Program-made: the position numbers and the translations under genes
Assembly (NCBI GenBank): GCA_029856445.1
Contig: JAHQWY010000045.1
Location: forward strand, 1-16,022
Length of the DNA: 16,022 nt
Reading direction: 5' to 3'
DNA from: Promethearchaeia archaeon
Lineage (GTDB): Archaea; Asgardarchaeota; Lokiarchaeia; Sigyniarchaeales; SOKP01
Notes under the pieces: model-generated
What the model was told of the DNA's origin: nothing
Seen by the model: only the letters and a program-made list of their open reading frames with translations
Database searches by the model: none
In this document: one piece after another, positions 8,042 through 15,275 of the stretch
How the letters are laid out: the number at the start of each line of letters is the position of its first letter
How positions within the stretch are numbered: position 1 is the first letter of the stretch

Positions 8042-8359
8042 ATGACAGTAATGATCAATAAAAAAGCTTATCAGACATTAGTAGCCGCCTCTGTAAGATT
8101 CGCAAATGCACGCATACCAAAAGATGAATGGCTTGAAGTTAGTGGTATTTTTACCGGGAGAAATGAAGGAGAAAATGTTATTGTATCAGCCGCTTATCCT
8201 ATTATGCATCAAAAATTAGATAAAGATGCTGTGATTGATCAATATAAATGGTCTGATGAAGATTATGAATCACTTTACGTTATAGATGATGAAGCTTTTT
8301 CAAGAGATCCACCTGAATTTGTAGTTGGATGGTGGCATTCACATCCTGGCTTTGTTTGA
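8042..8359 (+). CDS. Third JAMM/MPN+ protein, N-terminal part (frame ends inside the active-site motif)
   Basis: This 105-residue frame is the first half of an MPN domain. It carries the catalytic glutamate (E32 in L-E-V-S-G-I) and the zinc motif W-W-H99-S-H101-P-G-F, then stops at a TGA at 8357, between HxHP and the S-x2-D that should follow after six residues. The missing S-x2-D and the rest of the protein are found immediately downstream in the +1 frame, from 8391. The break therefore falls in the most conserved part of the domain. The start at 8042 is supported by GAAGGTGA 13 nt upstream. On its own the fragment could not bind zinc correctly. Either the gene is broken, or the 31 net extra bases are removed or bypassed (intron, recoding), or the sequence contains an error. 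Relationship to the two JAMM genes on the other strand is clear but distant. Confidence 0.75.
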   Translation: MTVMINKKAYQTLVAASVRFANARIPKDEWLEVSGIFTGRNEGENVIVSAAYPIMHQKLDKDAVIDQYKWSDEDYESLYVIDDEAFSRDPPEFVVGWWHSHPGFV

Positions 8360-8390
8360 ACTGGATATACCAGACTTAAGCTAAAAGGTT
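8354..8390 (+). other. About 31-nt net insertion splitting the JAMM motif
   Basis: Between the codons for P-G-F and M-M-S-H-I-D there are 31 more nucleotides than the JAMM spacing (HxHPx6SxxD) allows, so the frame shifts by +1. The segment holds a hairpin with CTGG at 8361-8364, loop ATATA and CCAG at 8370-8373, flanked by a possible GCTT (8349-8352)/AAGC (8378-8381) pairing; ACATC (8341-8345) can pair with GATGT (8393-8397). I do not find the canonical archaeal bulge-helix-bulge (3-nt bulges around a 4-bp helix). The exact ends are uncertain. Confidence 0.5.
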
Positions 8391-9026
8391 ATGATGTCAC
8401 ATATCGATATTCGTACAACATTATCTTATCAACAAAATAATCCATTAGCGATTTCTCTTGTATTTAATCCTCAAAGATTAATACGTCAAATAGAAGTTGC
8501 TGAAAAAAAGGGAGATCCAGATAAACCATTGAAAAATGACCCTGGGTTCAAGATTTTTAGATTGGATAATGTAAGTGGAATAGAAGCGTCTTATCATTCT
8601 GTCGATTATGAAATTGAAGGATACGAAAGTATGGAACAATTGATAAATCTAACGCAAAAATTCATAGTGGATGTAACAAATTTATTTCCAAAAGAGAAAG
8701 TTCCACAAACTTATGAGAAAATAATTGATGAAAGAATACAACAACTCAATTCATTATTGTTAGGAACTGAAGAATACTTAACAACATTAACTCGAAGAGG
8801 GGAAACCCAACGTATTCCTGAAGTTTTAGAAAACCAACATCAAGAGATAAATAGATATGTGGAAGAAACAAATAAACGAATAGATTTTATTAAAATGTTC
8901 AAGGAATTCTTAGAATTTAAGGAAAGGGAAGCGATTATCCCGCAGATTGAAAAATCTATTTCTAAGTGGGATGAGGCTGTAGCTGGTTTAAGTAAAAAAT
9001 TAAAAGAAATATCCAAAAAGTTTTAA
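8391..9026 (+). CDS. Third JAMM protein, C-terminal part (S-x2-D half of MPN domain plus coiled coil)
   Basis: This 211-residue frame opens with M-M-S-H-I-D, where S3 and D6 fit the serine and zinc-binding aspartate of JAMM. It continues with the rest of an MPN domain (ISLVFNP at about 23-29, then GFKIFRL, matching the IVFDHT...GFRAFRL run of the intact paralogue). From about residue 90 the protein is charged helix, with Q/E/K heptads to the end, shorter than the tails of the two minus-strand paralogues. No ribosome-binding site at proper spacing precedes the ATG at 8391, and the homology clearly begins upstream, so this is the continuation of the 8042 frame rather than an independent gene. 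Preserved reading frame over 630 nt suggests the disruption is recent, or that both halves are joined at RNA or protein level. Confidence 0.75.
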   Translation: MMSHIDIRTTLSYQQNNPLAISLVFNPQRLIRQIEVAEKKGDPDKPLKNDPGFKIFRLDNVSGIEASYHSVDYEIEGYESMEQLINLTQKFIVDVTNLFPKEKVPQTYEKIIDERIQQLNSLLLGTEEYLTTLTRRGETQRIPEVLENQHQEINRYVEETNKRIDFIKMFKEFLEFKEREAIIPQIEKSISKWDEAVAGLSKKLKEISKKF

Positions 9027-9083
9027 TTTTTTAATTAGAAAAAATATTTTTAATCTTATTTTTAATTTTGATACATTTTTATT
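9027..9083 (+). terminator. T-rich transcription terminator region after the JAMM gene
   Basis: Four or more runs of five to eight T (for example 9027-9032, 9056-9063, 9075-9080) follow directly after the stop at 9026. Archaeal termination commonly occurs at such oligo-T tracts without a hairpin. The remaining 79 nt before the next gene would hold its promoter. Confidence 0.4.
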
Positions 9084-9162
9084 TGATTAAGCTTTAAATT
9101 GATTAAAAGAACTATGATTTTAAATAATCAACTCGTAGAATTTAAAGGAAACTTCTTTCATA

Positions 9163-11367
9163 ATGAAAAAACTTAATTTTCCATTTACTGCAATTCTCGG
9201 ACAAGATAAGATGAAAATGGGTTTAATTCTAAACTTAATTGACCCATTAATAGGAGGGATCTTGATGACAGGTCATCAAGGAACTGGAAAGAGCACTGCT
9301 GTGCGAAGTCTCGTTGAATTAATGCCCCAAATCGAAGTTATTAAAGATTGTGAATTTTCATGTGACCCTTATTCAGATCTAGATGATCTATGTGAGAGCT
9401 GTAAAGAAAAAAAGGAAAAAAATCAAGTAGAAACTGAATTTAGGGATATGTGGCTAGTAAACCTTCCCTTAGGTGTCACAGAAGATATGGTTTGTGGCTC
9501 ATTATCAATTGACAAAGTTCTTACAGAAGGAATAAGAGCTTTACATCCTGGATTATTAGCTAAAGCAAATCGCGGTATTTTATATGTAGATGAAATTAAT
9601 CTACTACAAGATCATATTGTTGATGTTCTTTTAGATTCAGCTGCTTCTGGTGTTAATATAATCGAAAGAGAGGGGATTTCTGTATCTCATCCCTCTAGAT
9701 TCGTTCTCGTGGGCAGTATGAATCCTGAAGAAGGTGATTTGAGACCGCAAATAGCAGACAGGCTTGGTTTAGAGGTTAGAATCAGAGCTCCAAGAGATAA
9801 TGAATTAAGGGCTGAAATAACTAGGAGAGTTATCAGCTTTGAAGATAACCCAAAGAAGTTCATTAAAGATTATGAAGAACAACAAGAAATTTTAAGGAAA
9901 AAAGTTCTAAATGCTCGTAAAATATTAAAGGAAGTCCAAATCCCTAATTCTGTTTATGAATTTGTATCTAAAATTGTAAGTGAATTAGAAATCTTCTCTC
10001 AAAGAGCAGATATTACCTTCATAAGATGTGCTAGAGCTCATGCCGCATTAAATGCTAGAAAAGTTATAATAGAAGAGGACCTAAATGTGGCTATGGATTT
10101 GGTATTTGAACATAGAATTCAATCACTTCATTACGAAATGACACCTGAAGAGATAAAATCTAAGATTGCTGAAGTTTACGGGAAAATTAAAGAAGCTTAT
10201 GAAGATACTAATGTACTTCAACCTAATAGAGAGACAGAAGGTCCTTTAAAACATGATGATTCTTATCAAAAGGAGTTCAAGCGTCAATCTGTTGATCCAG
10301 ATAAAGTAGATATACCCGAATCGAGAGAGCAGAAACTTCCCCCACCAAAATATCCTGACAATAAGAAGAGAAATCCTAAACCTGCTGGTGGTTGGAAAGT
10401 AAAAAATATACCTTTTGATGATGATCTTAGATTTTTTGATAATAAAAACTCATCTTTACCGTTCATTTATCAAATGGAAAAAAAGATGACTTCAATTCTC
10501 GATAATATTAGAAAAGATCGAAAGATTTCAGATTATGGAGGCAGAGGAATAGGAAGGAGAATTAAGATATCTTCTTCTCAGAAGGGTAGGTACGTATCAT
10601 ACAGAACACCCTTAAGTGAAAATCCAAAAAGTATTGCTTTAGATGCTACGATTAGAAATTATCTAAAAAATATAGTATATAATGAAACTGATATAGAATT
10701 TCCAATCCATTTTAATAAATATGATTTAATGGATAAAATTTATGAATACCGTGCTCCTTTAGCTCTTTTTTTTGTGCTTGATAGTTCAGCATCAATGTAT
10801 TATGTAATTAAACAGATGACAGATGTAATATTATCTTTACATCGAGAAGGCTTTAGAAAAAGAGATAAAATAGCCTTGCTAGTGTTCCGTGGAAAACAAG
10901 CGGTAGTCCTTCAGAAACCTACAGTGAACTTTAAAATGGCAGTAAATAAATTAAAAAAAATAGAGGGAAAATCTTATACTCCAATGGCTGCTGCACTCAA
11001 AAAAGTATCAGAACTAATAAAAGTAGAGAAATTAAAGGATAGAAATATTATCCCAATTGTGTTTGTATGTAGTGATTGTGGTGCTAACATCTCTGTTAAA
11101 CACCCTGACTTGATTGCTCAAGTTGAAACGGATTATGTATTAATTACTCAGGAAATAAAGGATTTAACAAAAAAGTTGGCAAAACTAAAAGTACATATGG
11201 TAGTTTTAGAACCAAAGAAATCGTATGCCACTCAAGCGCTTGGAGTTCATACATATTCTGCAGATAAAATCAAAAAGAACTTTAAAAAGTATGCAAGTGC
11301 CCAAATATACAAATTCAATAAATATAATCCCAATTCTCTAATACTTGAATTGAAAAAAATTCTTTAG
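9163..11367 (+). CDS. Chelatase-type AAA+ ATPase fused to a VWA domain (magnesium/cobalt chelatase I/D-like)
   Basis: The N-terminal third is a BchI/ChlI-type AAA+ module: Walker A G-H-Q-G-T-G-K-S at 37-44, Walker B I-L-Y-V-D-E at 139-144, sensor S-M-N at 185-187, and the D-R-L-G-L-E-V-R-I stretch near 199-207. Four cysteines at 63, 67, 77 and 80 could bind a metal. A Pro/Lys-rich linker (about 350-415) leads to the G-R-Y-V and I-A-L-D-A-T-I-R motifs typical of chelatase D subunits, then a VWA domain with a MIDAS site: D540-S-S542-A-S544, T606 and D638. In the family, I and D subunits drive metal insertion into a tetrapyrrole by a large H/CobN/ChlH subunit; none is encoded here. Function may be cobalt chelation for cobamides with a distant partner, or an unrelated AAA+/VWA remodelling role. 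The ATP-grasp gene follows within 30 nt. Confidence 0.9.
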   Translation: MKKLNFPFTAILGQDKMKMGLILNLIDPLIGGILMTGHQGTGKSTAVRSLVELMPQIEVIKDCEFSCDPYSDLDDLCESCKEKKEKNQVETEFRDMWLVNLPLGVTEDMVCGSLSIDKVLTEGIRALHPGLLAKANRGILYVDEINLLQDHIVDVLLDSAASGVNIIEREGISVSHPSRFVLVGSMNPEEGDLRPQIADRLGLEVRIRAPRDNELRAEITRRVISFEDNPKKFIKDYEEQQEILRKKVLNARKILKEVQIPNSVYEFVSKIVSELEIFSQRADITFIRCARAHAALNARKVIIEEDLNVAMDLVFEHRIQSLHYEMTPEEIKSKIAEVYGKIKEAYEDTNVLQPNRETEGPLKHDDSYQKEFKRQSVDPDKVDIPESREQKLPPPKYPDNKKRNPKPAGGWKVKNIPFDDDLRFFDNKNSSLPFIYQMEKKMTSILDNIRKDRKISDYGGRGIGRRIKISSSQKGRYVSYRTPLSENPKSIALDATIRNYLKNIVYNETDIEFPIHFNKYDLMDKIYEYRAPLALFFVLDSSASMYYVIKQMTDVILSLHREGFRKRDKIALLVFRGKQAVVLQKPTVNFKMAVNKLKKIEGKSYTPMAAALKKVSELIKVEKLKDRNIIPIVFVCSDCGANISVKHPDLIAQVETDYVLITQEIKDLTKKLAKLKVHMVVLEPKKSYATQALGVHTYSADKIKKNFKKYASAQIYKFNKYNPNSLILELKKIL

Positions 11368-11396
11368 ATTTTAATACTTCTATTAATTGATAATTG

Positions 11397-12641
11397 ATGG
11401 AAGATAGTACCAAATCTGTTCTAGTTGTAGGATTCAATACACGTCCACTAGCTTATTCTTTAAAAAGTGCTAACTATGAGGTATATGCAGTAGACTTCTT
11501 CGGAGATATTGACCTTTATCCAAACGTTAAAGATAGTTTTGTTCTAATAAAAGAGTTAGAAACAAATTATGAATCAATTAAGGATAAATATGGTAAATTA
11601 CTTTCGGATTTTACAATAAAAATGCTGGTTAAATACCCTGGATTAAATTATTTAATAATAGGGAGTGGATTAGATGATGCCTATGAGGAGAGAGAAACGA
11701 TTATATCTGAAATAAAAAAAATGAATTATAAAATAAAGAGTTTAAACAATGATAAATCTCTTAAAAGAGCTCGAAATATTGAATCCATTTATTATTACTT
11801 AGGTATAAACGATTATAATGTCCCATTTACAATTCGTTACGATGATCTAAAATCCTCTATAAGAAAACTTCAATATCCACTTATTTTTAAGAAGTCTAAA
11901 AGTGCTGGGGGCTTAAACGTATTTAAAATTGAAAACCCTGAAGATTTTTCACCTTTGATTGAAAAAATTGGTATTAATAAGTTTAAATCATCTGAATGGT
12001 TGATTCAAGAATACATAGAAGGAATACCTATTAGTTGTACAACTATTTCAAATGGTAGCGAATGTGAAGTTATTTCCATAAATCGTCAGATTATAGGAGA
12101 ACAATTTCTATACCCTCCTAAAGACTTTATGTATTGTGGTAATATAGTACCCGTTGATCTACCTAAGGAAGATAATGAATTAATAATAGAAATATCTAAA
12201 ACTTTAACTAAGGAATTAAGTTTGAAAGGTATAAATGGGTTTGATTTTGTGTTAAGAGACCATTATCCATATTTAATGGAGGTTAATCCGCGGATTCCTG
12301 GATCTATTAGAGCATCTGAGATGAGTTATGATTTAAATCTTCTGGATCTACATGTTAAGAGCTTTGATTTAGATGAATGGAATAGTATTAAAAAAAAAAT
12401 TAAAACTAAGAAATTAAGCGGATTTTCAACAAAATTAATAGTTTTCGCCCCAAAAGAAATAAATCAAAACCTTATTTCTGAGATAAACAATCTTGAGTAT
12501 ATTCATGATAAAAGTGAACCAAATAAGAATATATTAAAAGGTGAACCTTTATGCACCATTTTATATAAAGGAAGAGATATGGAAGAATCTTATAATGGAG
12601 CGAGAAATGTTGTGAATAAAATTAATAGGATTATCAGTTAA
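11397..12641 (+). CDS. ATP-grasp family ligase (COG2232-like)
   Basis: A 414-residue ATP-dependent carboxylate-amine/thiol type ligase. The N-terminus S-V-L-V-V-G-F-N-T-R-P-L-A-Y-S with the following V-D-F-F-G-D-I-D-L is typical of the archaeal family I know as COG2232, annotated as a predicted ATP-grasp carboligase. The ATP-grasp core includes P-L-I-F-K-K-S-K-S-A-G-G near residues 160-171, an E-Y-I-E-G segment, and the Mg-binding E295-V-N297-P-R299. An in-frame TTG directly precedes the ATG at 11397; I chose the ATG. It begins 29 nt after the AAA+/VWA gene and is very likely co-transcribed with it, which hints at a shared cofactor or modification pathway. The stop is 13 nt from the stop of the convergent GTPase gene. 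The substrate is unknown. Confidence 0.85.
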   Translation: MEDSTKSVLVVGFNTRPLAYSLKSANYEVYAVDFFGDIDLYPNVKDSFVLIKELETNYESIKDKYGKLLSDFTIKMLVKYPGLNYLIIGSGLDDAYEERETIISEIKKMNYKIKSLNNDKSLKRARNIESIYYYLGINDYNVPFTIRYDDLKSSIRKLQYPLIFKKSKSAGGLNVFKIENPEDFSPLIEKIGINKFKSSEWLIQEYIEGIPISCTTISNGSECEVISINRQIIGEQFLYPPKDFMYCGNIVPVDLPKEDNELIIEISKTLTKELSLKGINGFDFVLRDHYPYLMEVNPRIPGSIRASEMSYDLNLLDLHVKSFDLDEWNSIKKKIKTKKLSGFSTKLIVFAPKEINQNLISEINNLEYIHDKSEPNKNILKGEPLCTILYKGRDMEESYNGARNVVNKINRIIS

Positions 12642-12654
12642 TACTTTTATTTAT

Positions 12655-13164
12655 TTAAAGATTCTTTATAATTCCATTTACTAATAATTGAAAGGCTAAA
12701 TCAACATTTTCATCTGTTTTAGAGGATACCTTTAAATAATCTAAAAAGTCATATTTCTCCTTGAAGAATATAACATCTTCATCCTCTACAACGATTAAAC
12801 TAGTTAAATCTAATTTAGTTCCTAAAAATAAAATTGGTAATTTTGAATCTTTTTCTCTGCAAATATCAACCCACTCTTCTATGTGCTCTAAACTAGATTT
12901 AACCGTAAGATCAAAAAGTAATAATGCTCCATTTGCTCCCGAAACGTAACTCTTTAGTATATGACGAAATTCTTGCTGACCCCCAAAATCCCATAATTGA
13001 AGGTCAATTAGTTTATCATTGGTATTAAATTCCTTCCAAAAAAATTCCACTCCCAAAGTTGTCTTAGTGTCTGTTAAAAATTTACCCTTAACATATCGAT
13101 AGAGAAGGGTTGTTTTACCAACTCCTCCATCTCCAGCAGTGATGATTTTCATAAACATTTTCAT
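12655..13164 (-). CDS. Ras/Rab/Arf-superfamily small GTPase
   Basis: A 169-residue single-domain GTPase. G1 is G-D-G-G-V-G-K-T at 11-18, G2 threonine lies in T-T-L-G-V-E-F (35-41), G3 is W-D-F-G-G-Q at 58-63 with a glutamine at the catalytic position, G4 is G-T-K-L-D at 115-119 (T replaces the usual N of NKxD), and G5 is S-S-K at 147-149. The length and W-D-x-G-G-Q are intermediate between Rab and Arf types, as is common among the many Asgard GTPases. The C-terminus (I-I-K-N-L) has no cysteine, so it is not prenylated like Rab; the N-terminus has no myristoylation glycine. It follows the tandem Roadblock gene by 65 nt on the same strand, a likely operon. ATG at 13164 is used; Met3 and Met5 are alternatives. 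Confidence 0.92.
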   Translation of the reverse strand: MKMFMKIITAGDGGVGKTTLLYRYVKGKFLTDTKTTLGVEFFWKEFNTNDKLIDLQLWDFGGQQEFRHILKSYVSGANGALLLFDLTVKSSLEHIEEWVDICREKDSKLPILFLGTKLDLTSLIVVEDEDVIFFKEKYDFLDYLKVSSKTDENVDLAFQLLVNGIIKNL

Positions 13165-13229
13165 AAGGTATCGCTCTATCCAATGTTAATTTTTTCTTTC
13201 ACTCAAATGTTTAGAATCATTGTCAATTG

Positions 13230-13976
13230 TTATACAACCTTTAAGATTATCGCTTTAATTTTAGCGATATAAGATCCTAATTTCCTCTCATCCGATTCTG
13301 GGACTGCGAGTGCAAGAATTCGATTCTCGTCTAATTCATGTATAATAACAGACCCATTTTGGCCTCCTATTATTGAATATTCCATGCCACTTTCCAATAA
13401 AACTCCAGATAAATTATATAATGCAGCTATCATAGCAGATAGGATTGGTTCAGGCATCGTTGATTGTACTTTAATTGGTAGACCATCTTTGGTTATAATT
13501 GCGAGCACGAGAGTATTAGGGATTGCTCTTTTTAAACCTTTAAATATTTCTTCTTTAAGAATGTCTGAGGTTTCTATTATTGCTGAAATTTGTAATGCTA
13601 ATTTCTGTAATCTACTTATGTACGAGTCTAATCCTTCAAGATCAGCTAATTCTCGATTAAGATAAGTGATCATAGTTATATCTTCTGATAAAATGGAGAG
13701 GACGATTCTATCTTTTCCTGTAATCAAATTATAACTTACATCCTGATTTAGAGAATCTTTTAACATTTTGGAAGATAAAAATACTAAGCTACTATTAGCT
13801 GCGGTTATTTCCCCTACAGACATGTTAATGGGACTTCTAAACCTACTTGTTATTTTTGTACCCTCTGGAGTTCCCACATTAATACCAATTATGGCCGAAG
13901 CAGATTCAAGCTCTTTATCAATTAATTTTGATACATCTGATTCTATTTCTTCAATAATTTTATCTTGGTCTTCCAT
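13230..13976 (-). CDS. Tandem Roadblock/LC7-domain protein
   Basis: The 248 residues hold two Roadblock/LC7-like domains: about 24-130 and 150-245. The second is clearer, with a strand-turn-strand A-I-I-T-K-D-G-L-P-I-K-V, a long helix (P-E-P-I-L-S-A-M-I-A-A-L-Y), a second pair of strands (Y-S-I-I-G-G...V-I-I-H-E-L) and I-L-A-L-A-V-P followed by a terminal helix, the standard Roadblock order. Roadblock proteins such as MglB, LAMTOR/Ragulator subunits and dynein LC7 bind small GTPases as GAPs or scaffolds. The immediate downstream gene is a small GTPase, which supports such a partnership. A tandem fusion can supply by itself the dimer that single-domain Roadblocks form. Start ATG at 13976 is close to a TATA-like stretch, so the leader is very short. 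No Asgard family name is claimed. Confidence 0.82.
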   Translation of the reverse strand: MEDQDKIIEEIESDVSKLIDKELESASAIIGINVGTPEGTKITSRFRSPINMSVGEITAANSSLVFLSSKMLKDSLNQDVSYNLITGKDRIVLSILSEDITMITYLNRELADLEGLDSYISRLQKLALQISAIIETSDILKEEIFKGLKRAIPNTLVLAIITKDGLPIKVQSTMPEPILSAMIAALYNLSGVLLESGMEYSIIGGQNGSVIIHELDENRILALAVPESDERKLGSYIAKIKAIILKVV

Positions 13977-14072
13977 GCATGAATATTAGAATATGAAAAT
14001 AAAAAGATATACCTAATAATTAAGTAATAATTTTAGATATCATAAACCAAAAATATTCGAAAATTCCAATCT
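13977..14072. promoter_or_regulatory. Divergent promoter region between Roadblock/GTPase and nucleotidyltransferase genes
   Basis: The 96 nt are almost purely A/T. On the minus strand GGTATATCTTTTTATT (about 13999-14013) lies 23-37 nt before the ATG at 13976, implying a nearly leaderless message. On the plus strand a TTTAGATATCATAA element (about 14032-14045) lies at similar distance before the ATG at 14073. Confidence 0.4.
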
Positions 14073-15200
14073 ATGCAATTAAAACCAAATTTCTATGTGA
14101 TTATACTAGCAGCTGGATTTGCTACAAGATTAAGACCAATTTCAAATAGAATCCCTAAACCATTAATTGAAATTGGTGGAAAAACAATCATTTCTAGAAT
14201 AATCTCAAATTTTAATCAAGCAGGATTTAATAAATTTTGTGTAACTGTTGGCTACAAAAAAGAATTAATAATAAAAGAAATCCGTAAATTCAAAAAAATC
14301 GAAATCCTTATTGCAGAACAAAAACAAATCTCTGGAATGGCTAATGCTATAGAGAGTGCTATTATTAAAATTAAACAAAATCAGAATAATGAAGAAATTG
14401 ATAATTATTTCATTACAGCTTCCGATATTATTTTTGCCAAAGAAGAAATTTTGAAAATGTACAACCTTTTTAAAAATTCACAAGCAAATATGATTTTAAG
14501 TTTAATAAAGTCAAATGATACTAAAATAGCAGGGGGACATGGAAATGTTAAAATAGATAAGAGTTCAGATCTATCAAAGGAATTTGATTGTAATCAAGGG
14601 TTAAAAATAATTGATATTATTGAGAAACCAAAGGATCATCAAATTTTAAGCAAATACTATTCTTTTCCTTTATATCTTATAAATCAAAAGATTGTTAAAT
14701 ATTTAAAAAATGTAAAAGTATCTGAAAGAGGTGAGAAAGAATTTCAAGGTGCGATAAAAAAAGCCATAGAAAAAGGGAAAAATGTACGGGGAATAAGAAT
14801 AATCAAAAATCCTATTACCAGCAATAATATAGGACAATATCATTTAACTAATTTAGAAGATATCATTAAAATGAACAATAGATTTTTAAAAGGATTTAAT
14901 CTGAGAAATTATAAAGGCTTTGATATGAAATATATAGAACCAATTAATATTAAAGAAGATACTAAAATTGAGAACAATGTTTTATTAGGACCATATACCA
15001 CAATTGGCAAATCATGTAGTATTGGAGATTCCAGTAAAATATCTAATTCTATTATTTATGATATGGTAATTATAGGGAAATTTTGTGAATTAGAGTGGTG
15101 CATTATTGACGAGGATGTAGAACTGCCAGAGAGTTTTCGAGCAAAAAAGTGCTTTATAACAAGAATTAATGAAGAAGAATTAGATATCATAAATTTTTAA
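14073..15200 (+). CDS. Sugar-1-phosphate nucleotidyltransferase with C-terminal left-handed beta-helix
   Basis: Makes an activated NDP-sugar from a sugar-1-phosphate and an NTP, feeding glycan or archaeal cell-surface glycosylation. The N-terminal domain has the signature L-A-A-G-F-A-T-R-L-R-P...P-K-P-L at about 12-31 and a probable metal-binding aspartate D119 in T-A-S-D-I. A second half includes I-I-E-K-P and G-H-G-N-V motifs. Residues from about 285 to 355 show hexapeptide-like repeats (I-K-E-D-T-K-I-E-N-N, L-L-G-P-Y-T-T-I-G, C-S-I-G-D), a left-handed beta-helix as in GlmU-type and mannose-1-P guanylyltransferases. The signature has Ala where most members have Gly (GxGTR becomes GFATR), a modest deviation. 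The preferred sugar and nucleotide cannot be told. Start ATG at 14073 is nearly leaderless. Confidence 0.88.
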   Translation: MQLKPNFYVIILAAGFATRLRPISNRIPKPLIEIGGKTIISRIISNFNQAGFNKFCVTVGYKKELIIKEIRKFKKIEILIAEQKQISGMANAIESAIIKIKQNQNNEEIDNYFITASDIIFAKEEILKMYNLFKNSQANMILSLIKSNDTKIAGGHGNVKIDKSSDLSKEFDCNQGLKIIDIIEKPKDHQILSKYYSFPLYLINQKIVKYLKNVKVSERGEKEFQGAIKKAIEKGKNVRGIRIIKNPITSNNIGQYHLTNLEDIIKMNNRFLKGFNLRNYKGFDMKYIEPINIKEDTKIENNVLLGPYTTIGKSCSIGDSSKISNSIIYDMVIIGKFCELEWCIIDEDVELPESFRAKKCFITRINEEELDIINF

Positions 15201-15220
15201 ACTTTACGTATTATACTAAA

Positions 15221-15264
15221 TATTATAAATATGCATCTTTACCAGATAATTATAGTACAAAAGG
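15221..15264 (+). promoter_or_regulatory. TATA box and AAGG ribosome-binding site for the coiled-coil gene
   Basis: TATTATAAAT at 15221-15230 lies 46-55 nt before the ATG at 15276, and AAGG at 15261-15264 lies 11 nt before it. Together they support 15276 as the start and independent transcription from the upstream nucleotidyltransferase gene. Confidence 0.4.
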
Positions 15265-15275
15265 ATTGTTAAAAT

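Noticed and set aside
8357..8359. TGA read as selenocysteine or another amino acid
   Set aside because: Reading through in the same frame gives unrelated sequence; the JAMM homology resumes in the +1 frame, so stop-codon recoding alone cannot restore the protein.
8349..8397. Canonical bulge-helix-bulge intron in the split JAMM gene
   Set aside because: Several short pairings exist (ACATC/GATGT, GCTT/AAGC, CTGG/CCAG), but none gives two 3-nt bulges separated by a 4-bp helix at junctions restoring the frame. An intron remains possible but is not shown.
9163..11367. Genuine magnesium chelatase for chlorophyll synthesis
   Set aside because: No tetrapyrrole or chlorophyll genes are nearby and the rest of the window is Asgard-like. 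The fused I/D form is found in many non-photosynthetic prokaryotes.
12655..12670. Lipidation site at the GTPase C-terminus
   Set aside because: The last residues are I-I-K-N-L, with no cysteine, so Rab- or Ras-type prenylation is not supported.
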